From the IMG/VR virus record IMGVR_UViG_3300025141_000157, positions 1-49,210 of that record: a stretch of 49,210 nucleotides of DNA. One strand, 5' to 3'. This document shows, one piece after another, positions 24,067 through 31,594 of this stretch (the stretch's first letter is position 1; each line of letters opens with the position of its first letter). The notes below the pieces were generated by a model. It worked only from the letters and a program-made list of their open reading frames with translations, was not told the origin of the DNA and did not search any database. A program made the position numbers and the translations under genes. This stretch comes from a virus.

Positions 24067-25470
24067 ATGGCTAATACAATACAATTAACGGAACAAGAAG
24101 TACAAAAACTGATAATAGAAATTTATAATGAAATTACTGATAAAAATTTTATATTGAATAATATTAATAAAGCAAAACGTAATTATAAAAAAACAGGTGT
24201 AGTCGAACAAGCTTATATTGATGATGGTATGATGTACTTAGACCAAAACCAATCCATGGAAGCTAATATGAAAGAAGTCAACCGGCTACAAAAAGAGATG
24301 GAAGCTGCTATAGAAGAAGCAAAGAGAAAACACCCTGAAGGGGTCGCAGCCTTAGATTCTGGAAGTACTGCCTGGTATAATGATAAACATCTCTGGATGG
24401 ATATATTAGCAGCGATATTATATGTGGTAGGGGGACTTACTTCTTATGCTGGTGTTGGTGTATTACTGATAGGGGCGGCAATCATCGTAGAATTATATAA
24501 TGCCTATACCTACTATCAAGAAGAAGATTATTTTATGGCGGGACTAACCGCTTCTTTTATAATAATTCCCGTGGTTAATATGGCCTATATTAAGGGACTA
24601 TTCGGACCCGCACTAAGACAACTATCCAAAATCGTTAATAAATTTATTAAAAACCCATCCATCAAAATGTCTCAAGTTCTTGGTGAATTGGGAACCAAAA
24701 CGCTTAATAATATAGTAAAACAATTAAAAAAGAATCCACAAATTCTTAATGCACTGAAAAAAGCTAAAAAGTGGTGTCATAAAATGATTGATGCATTGGA
24801 CGGAGTTATTAGGAGAGTGGTAAATTGGAATGATGATTGGTTGTACGATTATCTCATTCACGATGGGTGGATTAGGTTTCTTAAGAAGACGCGTACTATA
24901 CTAAATGCTTTGGGACGAGCTATTAATTTAGCTTTAGCGGTAATAGCGGAAATGATGATATATGACCCACAATTTCCAGCAGAACTTCTTGAATTAGTAG
25001 CGGGTAATAACTCATTTTCTAATTGGTTAAAGGACCAACCAAAATACGGTCTTAATTTGTGGAATAAAATGTTAGATTATGCGGGTAATATTAAAGGGGT
25101 GCTTACCACAACACCTTACGATTGTACTGGTAATGTATATGTGTGGACTAAAGAGGAAACTGGTAATTCGGTAGAAAAAGGTTGGAATATAGATTTTAGG
25201 AATAAACTTGAAGAATCAGACTATGAGTTCACTGAAGAAAATGTGTGGAGGGAATGGCAGAATGGATGGAGACCAAAAGGATTAGACAATGATGAGGTGA
25301 TAGTATATAATTTTATAGTGGAGGAATATCCAGAAGTAGCAAAGAGATATCCAAAATATATGAAAGATTGTAAAACTTGGTTGAGAAAATCACAGAGTAA
25401 GAGTGGTGCAGATACTGAAATGATGTATACTATCTATAAGGAAGCGGGGTTAGACCCTATAGGCCGTTAA
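24067..25470 (+). CDS. Putative packaged protein with class A-like leader and hydrophobic segments
   Basis: The 467-residue product begins A-N-T-I-Q-L-T-E-Q-E-V-Q-K-L-I-I-E-I-Y-N-E, close to class A; I-I-E at residues 16-18 is the best cleavage-like site. Three hydrophobic segments follow, at about residues 111-125, 128-143 and 157-176, after which come amphipathic basic helices (Q-L-S-K-I-V-N-K-F-I-K-N). The C-terminal part has W-R-E-W-Q-N-G-W-R-P and a K-S-G-A-D-T-E tail. A packaged protein with membrane segments could form part of a DNA ejection channel, as T7 core proteins do. This is a functional analogy only, not sequence similarity. Confidence 0.75.
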   Translation: MANTIQLTEQEVQKLIIEIYNEITDKNFILNNINKAKRNYKKTGVVEQAYIDDGMMYLDQNQSMEANMKEVNRLQKEMEAAIEEAKRKHPEGVAALDSGSTAWYNDKHLWMDILAAILYVVGGLTSYAGVGVLLIGAAIIVELYNAYTYYQEEDYFMAGLTASFIIIPVVNMAYIKGLFGPALRQLSKIVNKFIKNPSIKMSQVLGELGTKTLNNIVKQLKKNPQILNALKKAKKWCHKMIDALDGVIRRVVNWNDDWLYDYLIHDGWIRFLKKTRTILNALGRAINLALAVIAEMMIYDPQFPAELLELVAGNNSFSNWLKDQPKYGLNLWNKMLDYAGNIKGVLTTTPYDCTGNVYVWTKEETGNSVEKGWNIDFRNKLEESDYEFTEENVWREWQNGWRPKGLDNDEVIVYNFIVEEYPEVAKRYPKYMKDCKTWLRKSQSKSGADTEMMYTIYKEAGLDPIGR

Positions 25471-25497
25471 TAAAAGTACAAAGAAGTAAAAAAGAAT

Positions 25498-27237
25498 ATG
25501 AAAAAACAAATATTAAATGAAGTAAATAGAGCTCGTGAAATCATGGGTCTAAAACCACTACTTTTAGAACAAGCAACACTTTTGACACTCTTTAGAAAGC
25601 TCTTAAAAAACTCTAGTGCAATAGAGGCTTTTGGGGGAGTACTAAAAAAGAAATTTGGAAAAATCCCAGCAACGGGAATACCTATAACTACTATAGGTCG
25701 TTCCCGTGAGTTAGTACCGATTATGTTAGAGATGATGCAAAACACAAAAACAATAGTGCGTAGTAATGGACAATTATTAAAGAAAAAATTAGCATTAAAT
25801 GGTGTTGAGATAACGGAATCTCAAGCACATACTCTCTCAACCGCGTGGAAACAGGGTGATGATGTATTCACAGATGCTTTAGAGACTCTGGGAAGGGTAG
25901 GTGGTGACTTTGATAGTATAGCATCTATCCTATCTAAAGGAAGATTATCAGATTTACAAAAACCATTAGCTGAAGCTATCGAAAGCGCACTGACTAAAGC
26001 GAAAATAAGTAATATTGATGATTTAGGTAGATTACTTAAAGAGTTAGAACTGCCTGACGCCGAAATACAAGCAATCTTAAAGAATATAAATGAATTCGGT
26101 ACAATTGGTAGTGGTGACAAATTAGAAAGAATATTTGGGGCACTTATAAGTCATCCAAACTACCAAGACGATGTAATAAAAATCCTAAAGAACTCCTCTG
26201 AATTTCAAGATTTGGTCCGAATTAAGGGGGATGGTAAGTTTACCCAGTCAAACTTAGCTAAGGCAATGGGGCTAGATGCAGATGACCCGGTGGTTAAACT
26301 TATTTATAGTAAAGTAATCAAAGAAACAGGTGGTGAATTTCTATGGAGATATACTAAGGGTGGTCTCAAAAAATTGTTTTTGACTCCGGCTGGACGAGCT
26401 TTTCTAATAGGAGCGACAGTCACCATTGGGATTAATTATTTTTTGGATTGGATATATGGTAGTAAAGGAAAAGCAAAAGCGGGGTTGACTCCCGATATGT
26501 ATATAGATGTGTCAGGGAATAAAAGCTTCCTGAAGAAATATGGTGGTTATACTGATGCCGAAGCATTAAAGAAAGCACAGATAATCCAAGAAGCTCTATA
26601 TGGAAATGTAATTCCAGGAACAGTAGATGACAAGGCGATTACGAAAGTGTATGATGACGCACCTAGTATTTTAGCAGCATCCCAGATTTGTTATATGTGG
26701 GAAGTTATGGTACCTAATACTTCGGGTACACTAGAAAATACACTTAAAGATAGGATGTCAATTAAAATATTACCAACGCCACTAACAAAATTAGCTGGAG
26801 ACACCCAAATAGGACACATTAAAGACGAATTAGAAAGTAAGAGATGGACAACCTCTAAGACCGCTGAAACAAGATTAAAATATCTAGTAGAACTAAGAAG
26901 AAATTGGCCACGATATCGAAGCACATTAACGGAAGGAAACACAAAATGGTATAGTAGATTAAAAGGTCCAATAGACAATGCTCTATTAGCTAAACTCATG
27001 GAGGATGAAAGGTGTGAGGGTCAGACTATGGAAGACTGTTTAAGAAAATTTCCACCAAGAGCCTTTAATGCTACATCTAGAGAACTAGAAGAGTTTAAAA
27101 CAGATATTTATTCAAAAACACAACCAGACACAGTACAAGATACTGAAGAAGGATTTTTTAATGGATTCTTAAGTGACTTAGACGCGGAAGAAGATAAAGT
27201 AAAATGGTTAACAGATATCTTAAAAGAAACTCTTTAA
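25498..27237 (+). CDS. Large putative packaged protein with class B leader
   Basis: The 579-residue product begins K-K-Q-I-L-N-E-V-N-R-A-R-E-I-M-G-L and then K-P-L-L-L-E followed by Q. The leader is almost the same as that at 17252 and ends at L-L-E. The rest is largely helical, with repeated short acidic/hydrophobic helices (L-G-R-L-L-K-E-L-E-L-P-D-A-E-I) and one hydrophobic segment at about residues 296-320 (R-A-F-L-I-G-A-T-V-T-I-G-I-N-Y-F). C-E-G-Q-T-M-E-D-C near residue 505 could form a local disulfide. No enzyme motif is seen. It sits 27 bases after the 467-residue gene, and the next gene starts three bases after its stop. Confidence 0.75.
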   Translation: MKKQILNEVNRAREIMGLKPLLLEQATLLTLFRKLLKNSSAIEAFGGVLKKKFGKIPATGIPITTIGRSRELVPIMLEMMQNTKTIVRSNGQLLKKKLALNGVEITESQAHTLSTAWKQGDDVFTDALETLGRVGGDFDSIASILSKGRLSDLQKPLAEAIESALTKAKISNIDDLGRLLKELELPDAEIQAILKNINEFGTIGSGDKLERIFGALISHPNYQDDVIKILKNSSEFQDLVRIKGDGKFTQSNLAKAMGLDADDPVVKLIYSKVIKETGGEFLWRYTKGGLKKLFLTPAGRAFLIGATVTIGINYFLDWIYGSKGKAKAGLTPDMYIDVSGNKSFLKKYGGYTDAEALKKAQIIQEALYGNVIPGTVDDKAITKVYDDAPSILAASQICYMWEVMVPNTSGTLENTLKDRMSIKILPTPLTKLAGDTQIGHIKDELESKRWTTSKTAETRLKYLVELRRNWPRYRSTLTEGNTKWYSRLKGPIDNALLAKLMEDERCEGQTMEDCLRKFPPRAFNATSRELEEFKTDIYSKTQPDTVQDTEEGFFNGFLSDLDAEEDKVKWLTDILKETL

Positions 27238-27240
27238 AAT

Positions 27241-28362
27241 ATGGCAAATTGTAGTTGCATAAATATTACTCATTCACATTGGGATTTTACTAGCCCTGTT
27301 AGCAAGAAGGTTAATGACACAACAGTAGATAACAAAGGTAAGGAAACAGTTGTAGTAGTACATAAGTCAATCATAGATAACTTTGATGGTATCGACAAAT
27401 CAGAAGCTTGTTCTTTAAAAGGTTTGTTACAAGATTTGAAGGAGGCGAGCTTCGTTCGAACAAATGCCGATGAAGAGGCTGTGGTTGTGAAGTTACTACA
27501 GGAAATATGTGCCGTTATCGGTGAAGAAGAAGTTGTGGTTAATAATGGGAAGGAGGAGAAACCCAAAGTAATAGCAGAACCAGAAAAGGTGTATGGGTGC
27601 TTAGACCCAACCGCATCCGATTATTGGTGTAAGATTAAAGGAAATGACTGTGTGGATGATAAACCACCAAAACATGTTATAGATAGTCCTTGTTCCTATT
27701 CAAAAGAATTAGCTGTTAATAACAAGTATCTCTTTTGTAATAATCCGAATGGTTGCGGGTCGGACGACACTACGGATGAAGGGTGGATAACACCTAACAC
27801 CGACATCGCAACATGGACAAATAATGGTGCTATAGATAATGACCATATTTTCCAGGTACAAGAAGGGATGAAAGAACTAGTAGATAAAATTACACCTAAT
27901 TACTTATTCCTAAAAACTAAAAAAGGTTTCTATAGACAACAATTCCCAGAATCACTTAAAAATGAATTAGCCAATGCTTTAACGGTAGCCGTATTTAAGA
28001 CAAAATTTAAAAAAGATTCGGATAGCACATTTCCTTTTACTAGACTTACTGTATATTCCACAGACTCAAAACCTATGGGACAGTTTAGCATAGCACCAAA
28101 AACAGGTAAAAATGGGGAAATGGACAGTATCACCAAGATAAAACCACACACTTCAACATGGCATCTTAATAAAAGATTACAAGACGAAGTTGGTTCAGAG
28201 ATATTAGACCCTAATACAGAAAGTAGTTATAATAGGGTATTAAATGATTGGGATATCAGATATACCATTAAAGATGGTAAAGTGATAAAACAACAAGTTA
28301 ATGAAGGACTAGGTTCACTTCTACAGAAAGAACCAATCGGATTAGCAAAATTATTAAAATAA
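27241..28362 (+). CDS. Unknown protein with Bacteroidota-style Y-G-C-L-D-P-T-A-S motif
   Basis: The 373-residue product has no leader. Its N-terminal part has scattered cysteines (A-N-C-S-C-I). Around residue 118 comes Y-G-C-L-D-P-T-A-S-D-Y-W-C, which resembles the G-C-x-D-P-x-A-x-N-Y modules found in many Bacteroidota surface proteins. The C-terminal half is soluble and mixed alpha/beta (F-P-F-T-R-L-T-V-Y-S, Y-T-I-K-D-G-K-V-I). It ends with V-N-E-G-L-G-S-L-L-Q-K. It follows the 579-residue gene directly and ends the run, with a terminator after it. Function is unknown. Confidence 0.7.
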   Translation: MANCSCINITHSHWDFTSPVSKKVNDTTVDNKGKETVVVVHKSIIDNFDGIDKSEACSLKGLLQDLKEASFVRTNADEEAVVVKLLQEICAVIGEEEVVVNNGKEEKPKVIAEPEKVYGCLDPTASDYWCKIKGNDCVDDKPPKHVIDSPCSYSKELAVNNKYLFCNNPNGCGSDDTTDEGWITPNTDIATWTNNGAIDNDHIFQVQEGMKELVDKITPNYLFLKTKKGFYRQQFPESLKNELANALTVAVFKTKFKKDSDSTFPFTRLTVYSTDSKPMGQFSIAPKTGKNGEMDSITKIKPHTSTWHLNKRLQDEVGSEILDPNTESSYNRVLNDWDIRYTIKDGKVIKQQVNEGLGSLLQKEPIGLAKLLK

Positions 28363-28363
28363 A

Positions 28364-28386
28364 AAAAGGACCTAAATGGTCCTTTT
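28364..28386. terminator. Intrinsic terminator
   Basis: A nine-base stem, AAAAGGACC with GGTCCTTTT across TAAAT, is followed by CTTTTT. It ends the plus-strand run. Read from the minus side it lies just past the 3' end of the tmRNA, so it may end both transcripts. Confidence 0.85.
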
Positions 28387-28391
28387 CTTTT

Positions 28392-28802
28392 TGGTGGAGG
28401 TGGTGGGTTTCGAACCCACGTCTTGTTCATCTTCTACTAACGTCTATCCTACACGTTTAGTTTATTCTTTTGATGTCGGACTTAATCTTATAGAATAAAC
28501 AACCTTCAAATCAGTCCCAAGTCCCCATGTACATCATACCGGCCGAGAACGTTACCGGGGTCGATTTGTCTGTTTGACATCTCATAATCTAAAGACACAA
28601 ATCTTTAATTCTTTAGAAGAGATGGAGCTATGTCGTAACTTAGTTACGCTACAGCCACTGTTGACTCCTCACGGACAAGTCCTAAAAGTGCCAACTTAGC
28701 AATTGTTTTGCCAGTTAAAAAAACGAATCAGTTTTACAAGCTTAATTCAGGCTTGACGTGCTGACATTAATCGACTGATGCCAATCAATTCCAGTCACCC
28801 CC
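28392..28802 (-). ncRNA. ssrA: tmRNA
   Basis: On the minus strand the RNA starts GGGGGUGACUGG and ends with a T-arm (GUGGG, UUCGAAA, CCCAC) and CACCUCCACCA, so CCA is encoded. The seven acceptor pairs form completely and include a G-U at the third pair, the alanyl-tRNA synthetase identity element. The message part reads from 28712 to 28647 with stop UAA at 28646-28644. It gives a 22-residue tag starting G-K-T-I-A-K and ending E-E-S-T-V-A-V-A. The stop lies in a small hairpin (CGTAAC/GTTACG), as in the P5 helix of known tmRNAs. It rescues stalled ribosomes and marks products for proteolysis. The 65-residue gene ends four bases upstream, so both may share one transcript. Confidence 0.93.
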
Positions 28803-28805
28803 ATA

Positions 28806-29003
28806 TTATTTATTACCCAAAGTAAAAGGTACTTCCCCACTATCTTCTTGTGGGTTATTTTTAGCTTCTTCAGCCATTTTCTTAACATAAGCTTCTTGAA
28901 CGGCTTCTAATGTCTCCTGCATTTTTTTAGCTTCACTTTTAAGTCTCATGTTACGAGCAGCAACCTTCTTCTTATGGTTTTTTCTATTTTTTGATTTCGG
29001 CAT
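28806..29003 (-). CDS. Small basic protein upstream of tmRNA
   Basis: The 65-residue product starts P-K-S-K-N-R-K-N-H-K-K-K-V-A-A-R. It continues with a helical heptad-like part (A-K-K-M-Q-E-T-L-E-A-V-Q-E) and an acidic end. Strongly basic N-termini of this kind suggest RNA or ribosome contact, but I do not recognise a family. Its stop is four bases from the tmRNA 5' end and its promoter is a full host-type promoter. The tight pairing with the tmRNA is the notable context. Confidence 0.65.
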   Translation of the reverse strand: MPKSKNRKNHKKKVAARNMRLKSEAKKMQETLEAVQEAYVKKMAEEAKNNPQEDSGEVPFTLGNK

Positions 29004-29027
29004 ATCTATTTATTCTTTAATTCTCTA

Positions 29028-29058
29028 CAAATATAAGTATCTTATTCTAATAATCAAA
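29028..29058 (-). promoter_or_regulatory. Bacteroidota-type promoter for the 65-residue gene and tmRNA
   Basis: On the minus strand TTTG (29058-29055), 19 bases, TATATTTG (29035-29028). The -7 box lies 24 bases before the ATG. It is back-to-back with a plus-strand TATTTATA box for the next gene. Confidence 0.7.
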
Positions 29059-29059
29059 A

Positions 29060-29067
29060 TATTTATA
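29060..29067 (+). promoter_or_regulatory. TATTTATA box upstream of the 214-residue protein
   Basis: The box lies 11 bases before the GTG at 29079 and is divergent from the host-type promoter of the tmRNA operon. Confidence 0.45.
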
Positions 29068-29078
29068 ATAAAAAATAA

Positions 29079-29723
29079 GTGAGTAAAATAAAAAAACTTT
29101 TAAGTCGAGTAGATAGTGTAGTTAAAAATTCCGAACCGGACACATTAATAGAAATTAAAAATATTTCTAATATTTTGGAGGTGAATGGTAAAGTAGCTAC
29201 TGTTTTACATTTTGTAAATAAAGATAGTAGTTGGAACCCACACACACTTACTCTTTTAGATGACCTTTTAGAAGAGGAAAGATTAACTGAGGGTATGGAC
29301 CAAGAAAAACTAGATTTTTATCTTATAAACTATTTGGATAAACATTGGAAAGACTTGGTAATAAAAAGATTAATGGCAGCTAAAGGTCTTCATTTTGTCA
29401 CTACTTGGTTAACACCTGTTGTGAACGTAATTGTAGATGATGTTACTAAACTAGGGTTATATCCAGAAATTGACTTTAAAAGAAACGTGGAAAAAGGTCA
29501 GGTTACATATGAAGATTACAAACAATTATTTGGTGATGCTAGTATGTTTCTTTATGGACCTTTGGTTGATTGGTTACATGATGTGGTTAAATCAGAAGAA
29601 AAAGATGGTCTAGTAGTACAACAAAACTCACAAGACAGCATTGATAGAGGAAAAAGCCCAAGACACTTTTTTGATGCTACTCCTACAGGTGAATATGATA
29701 GAGATGAGGATGGAGGATACTAA
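29079..29723 (+). CDS. Unknown protein, GTG start
   Basis: The 214-residue product starts with GTG (S-K-I-K-K-L-L-S-R-V-D-S-V-V-K-N), placed 11 bases after a TATTTATA box; no ATG in frame is closer. The N-terminal helix is amphipathic and basic like the packaged-protein leaders, but a clear [L/I]-x-E end is only seen later (L-I-E at about residues 23-25). The middle is helical with W-L-T-P-V-V-N-V-I-V-D-D. The tail is charged and glycine-rich (Y-D-R-D-E-D-G-G-Y). Its stop overlaps that of the peptidase gene by four bases. Function is unknown. Confidence 0.65.
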   Translation: MSKIKKLLSRVDSVVKNSEPDTLIEIKNISNILEVNGKVATVLHFVNKDSSWNPHTLTLLDDLLEEERLTEGMDQEKLDFYLINYLDKHWKDLVIKRLMAAKGLHFVTTWLTPVVNVIVDDVTKLGLYPEIDFKRNVEKGQVTYEDYKQLFGDASMFLYGPLVDWLHDVVKSEEKDGLVVQQNSQDSIDRGKSPRHFFDATPTGEYDRDEDGGY

Positions 29724-30526
29724 TCGAACCAAAAGTCAGACTCTTTTTGTTTGGATTTAAATTCATAAAAAGAATTACCTAACTTACTTATAACATTTTC
29801 ACCTAGTCTTATAGAATTTTTCACATCCTCAACAATAACATATTCATTAGAAGTGTGATAATTATAATATCCAGCAGCAAAGTTTAAACACGCAAAATTA
29901 AATTTATCTTTAAGAACCATAGTGTCGGTATATGGGTGATGTCTCCACTCAGTAAAACCATGTTCTAAAATTATATTACGAGTCTTATTAAAGAACTCGG
30001 ATTTTTGTTCGAACAATCTTACCCCCATTAAAGAAAGTGACATCGTATCATTTTCTGTAGAGTCAAATTGGATAGCGTACCCAACATCCTTAAAAAATTC
30101 CTCTTTAGCACCTCTACTTCCATGACACCCAGTTTCTTCAGCAACCGGGAAGAATGCTTTAATCACATCGAATTTTTCTAAAAGTTGTAAACATATAAAA
30201 ACCCCAGCTTTATCATCACCCCCTATACCAGTTGGTGAACCATCTTCTTTTTTATAGGCCTTAAGAGCCAATTTACTTTCTCCCTGGGAATTAGGTAAAT
30301 ACTCTTCTTTAACAACCATTTCCTCAATGTCGTGTACACTATCAGTGTGTGCAAGAACTAAAGGATAATAATCGGAAATACCTTTTGTTACATACAGATT
30401 ACCTAAATCATCTTTTTCATATTTATAACCCTTTTCTTCGAAATGACCTATAAGATATTTGATTAATCTTTCCTCCTCCCAAGTCTTAGTTGGTATTGAT
30501 AATAATTCTTTTAATTTTTCTTTCAT
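29720..30526 (-). CDS. M20/M42-type metallopeptidase
   Basis: The 268-residue product shows the expected di-zinc ligand order: H60 and D62 in A-H-T-D-S-V, D104 or D105 in G-I-G-G-D-D-K-A-G, E130/E131 in V-A-E-E-T-G, D155 in F-D-S, and H224 in Y-N-Y-H-T-S-N-E. This layout fits aminopeptidases and peptidase T-like enzymes of the M20/M42 group. It is shorter than most M20 enzymes and seems to lack a separate dimerisation domain, closer to M42. It would cut small peptides in the cytoplasm. It is the last gene of an operon with SprT-like and unknown genes, spaced by one base or overlapping. Confidence 0.85.
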   Translation of the reverse strand: MKEKLKELLSIPTKTWEEERLIKYLIGHFEEKGYKYEKDDLGNLYVTKGISDYYPLVLAHTDSVHDIEEMVVKEEYLPNSQGESKLALKAYKKEDGSPTGIGGDDKAGVFICLQLLEKFDVIKAFFPVAEETGCHGSRGAKEEFFKDVGYAIQFDSTENDTMSLSLMGVRLFEQKSEFFNKTRNIILEHGFTEWRHHPYTDTMVLKDKFNFACLNFAAGYYNYHTSNEYVIVEDVKNSIRLGENVISKLGNSFYEFKSKQKESDFWFD

Positions 30527-30527
30527 A

Positions 30528-31058
30528 TTAAACTCTTTTAGAGTAACCCACTACTTGATAGTAATCTCTCTTACCATCACAGAAGTCAATTACTAATTGT
30601 AATAAACCTTTAAACATAAATGCACCATCTGAACGTTTTTCACATAGAATAAATAATTCGATGATTGTGGACAAAAATTCTACACTAAGGTATCCACGAC
30701 CATCTAGGCCCTGAAAGTCTGTTAGAGACCCCCCTACATGTTGTAGTTCGTATGTATTACGTTCTTCTTGAGACTCAAAAGGAACCATAACATCGTATAG
30801 GTCTAGATATTTCTGAACAAAATCCCTAACCATTTCTTTATTAAATTCTGCTTTCACCAGAAGGTCAACAATCCAGTGAGTATGAGATGGGGTTCTTAAT
30901 TTTTTTATTGGTTCTTTATATTTCACAATAAAATCTAATTCAGGATAAGAACCCCTAAATCCCTGAAACATCGCAACTATTGTATTATCATTAAGTGTAA
31001 ATTCATTTACCGACTCCACTCTTGGTCCATTTTTTATTTTATATTGTAGTCTTTCCAT
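30528..31058 (-). CDS. Unknown protein in the SprT-peptidase operon
   Basis: The 176-residue product has F-Q-G-F-R-G-S-Y-P-E-L-D-F-I-V-K-Y near residue 32 and R-T-P-S-H-T-H-W-I-V-D-L-L beyond it. The C-terminal half is helical with a cysteine in L-F-I-L-C-E-K. I do not recognise the family. Its ATG overlaps the upstream SprT stop in a TAATG junction, and its own stop lies one base before the peptidase ATG. Such tight coupling suggests a shared function with the two proteases. Confidence 0.7.
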   Translation of the reverse strand: MERLQYKIKNGPRVESVNEFTLNDNTIVAMFQGFRGSYPELDFIVKYKEPIKKLRTPSHTHWIVDLLVKAEFNKEMVRDFVQKYLDLYDVMVPFESQEERNTYELQHVGGSLTDFQGLDGRGYLSVEFLSTIIELFILCEKRSDGAFMFKGLLQLVIDFCDGKRDYYQVVGYSKRV

Positions 31059-31558
31059 TATCTATATTTTACAACTTTGGGATTCAGTTCCCAGTTAAAC
31101 TTATATTTTGAAGTATACTTGTTATTGTTATGTTCTTTACAACACACCCCACAAGCTTTTTCTACTTTTGTTTTTCTTGCGTAATAAACTTTTCTTTCAC
31201 AATTAGGACAAGTAGCCATCCATTTCATAAATTGAGACTTATCCACACCCGACCCACTACTACATCTTTCACCACTACAACCTATAGACCTAGCCACTCT
31301 TTTCCATTCAGCATCGTGATTAGAGTAACCTCTATTTCTATAATCTAATCCGTGAGCAATTTCATGAAGAATAGTATTAATTACTCTTCTTTCATTAGTT
31401 TCGTGTTGAGTCATTGGTCTAGAAAGAGTAATAACTTTAGTTCTTCCATTACAAGACCCAAATCTTCTCACAGCTCTATCCCATTTAAATGTGTAGTCAC
31501 TGAGACCGTGTTGTCTCATTAATCTTATTGCGGTATTTCTTGTTTTTTCTAAATTCAT
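31058..31558 (-). CDS. SprT-like zinc metalloprotease
   Basis: The 166-residue product has H-E-I-A-H at residues 65-69 and a third ligand in Y-S-N-H-D-A-E-W. A C-terminal zinc ribbon with C-P-N-C and C-G-V-C-C pairs follows. This is the SprT/Spartan layout, whose members act on DNA-bound or cross-linked proteins. Length is normal for bacterial SprT. It heads an operon of three genes. The promoter has TATCTTTG four bases before the ATG and an imperfect -33 box. A role in clearing proteins from phage DNA is plausible but is inference. Confidence 0.88.
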   Translation of the reverse strand: MNLEKTRNTAIRLMRQHGLSDYTFKWDRAVRRFGSCNGRTKVITLSRPMTQHETNERRVINTILHEIAHGLDYRNRGYSNHDAEWKRVARSIGCSGERCSSGSGVDKSQFMKWMATCPNCERKVYYARKTKVEKACGVCCKEHNNNKYTSKYKFNWELNPKVVKYR

Positions 31559-31562
31559 ACTA

Positions 31563-31594
31563 CAAAGATAAGAAAAAAATATTAAATGGCCGAA
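31563..31594 (-). promoter_or_regulatory. Bacteroidota-type promoter for the SprT operon
   Basis: On the minus strand TTCG (three of four bases match TTTG), 20 bases, TATCTTTG (31570-31563), TAGT, then the ATG. The -7 box and the four bases after it are the same as those before the CAP genes. Confidence 0.6.

Noticed and set aside
28392-28470. A tRNA gene on the minus strand
   Set aside because: The T-arm and CCA end belong to a 411-base tmRNA whose 5' end and acceptor partner lie at 28802.
28677-28711. Alternative tmRNA tag frame starting GCA (A-K-Q-L-L-S-W-H-F)
   Set aside because: It ends at a UAG outside the stop hairpin and lacks a degron-like small hydrophobic end; the frame ending V-A-V-A fits better.
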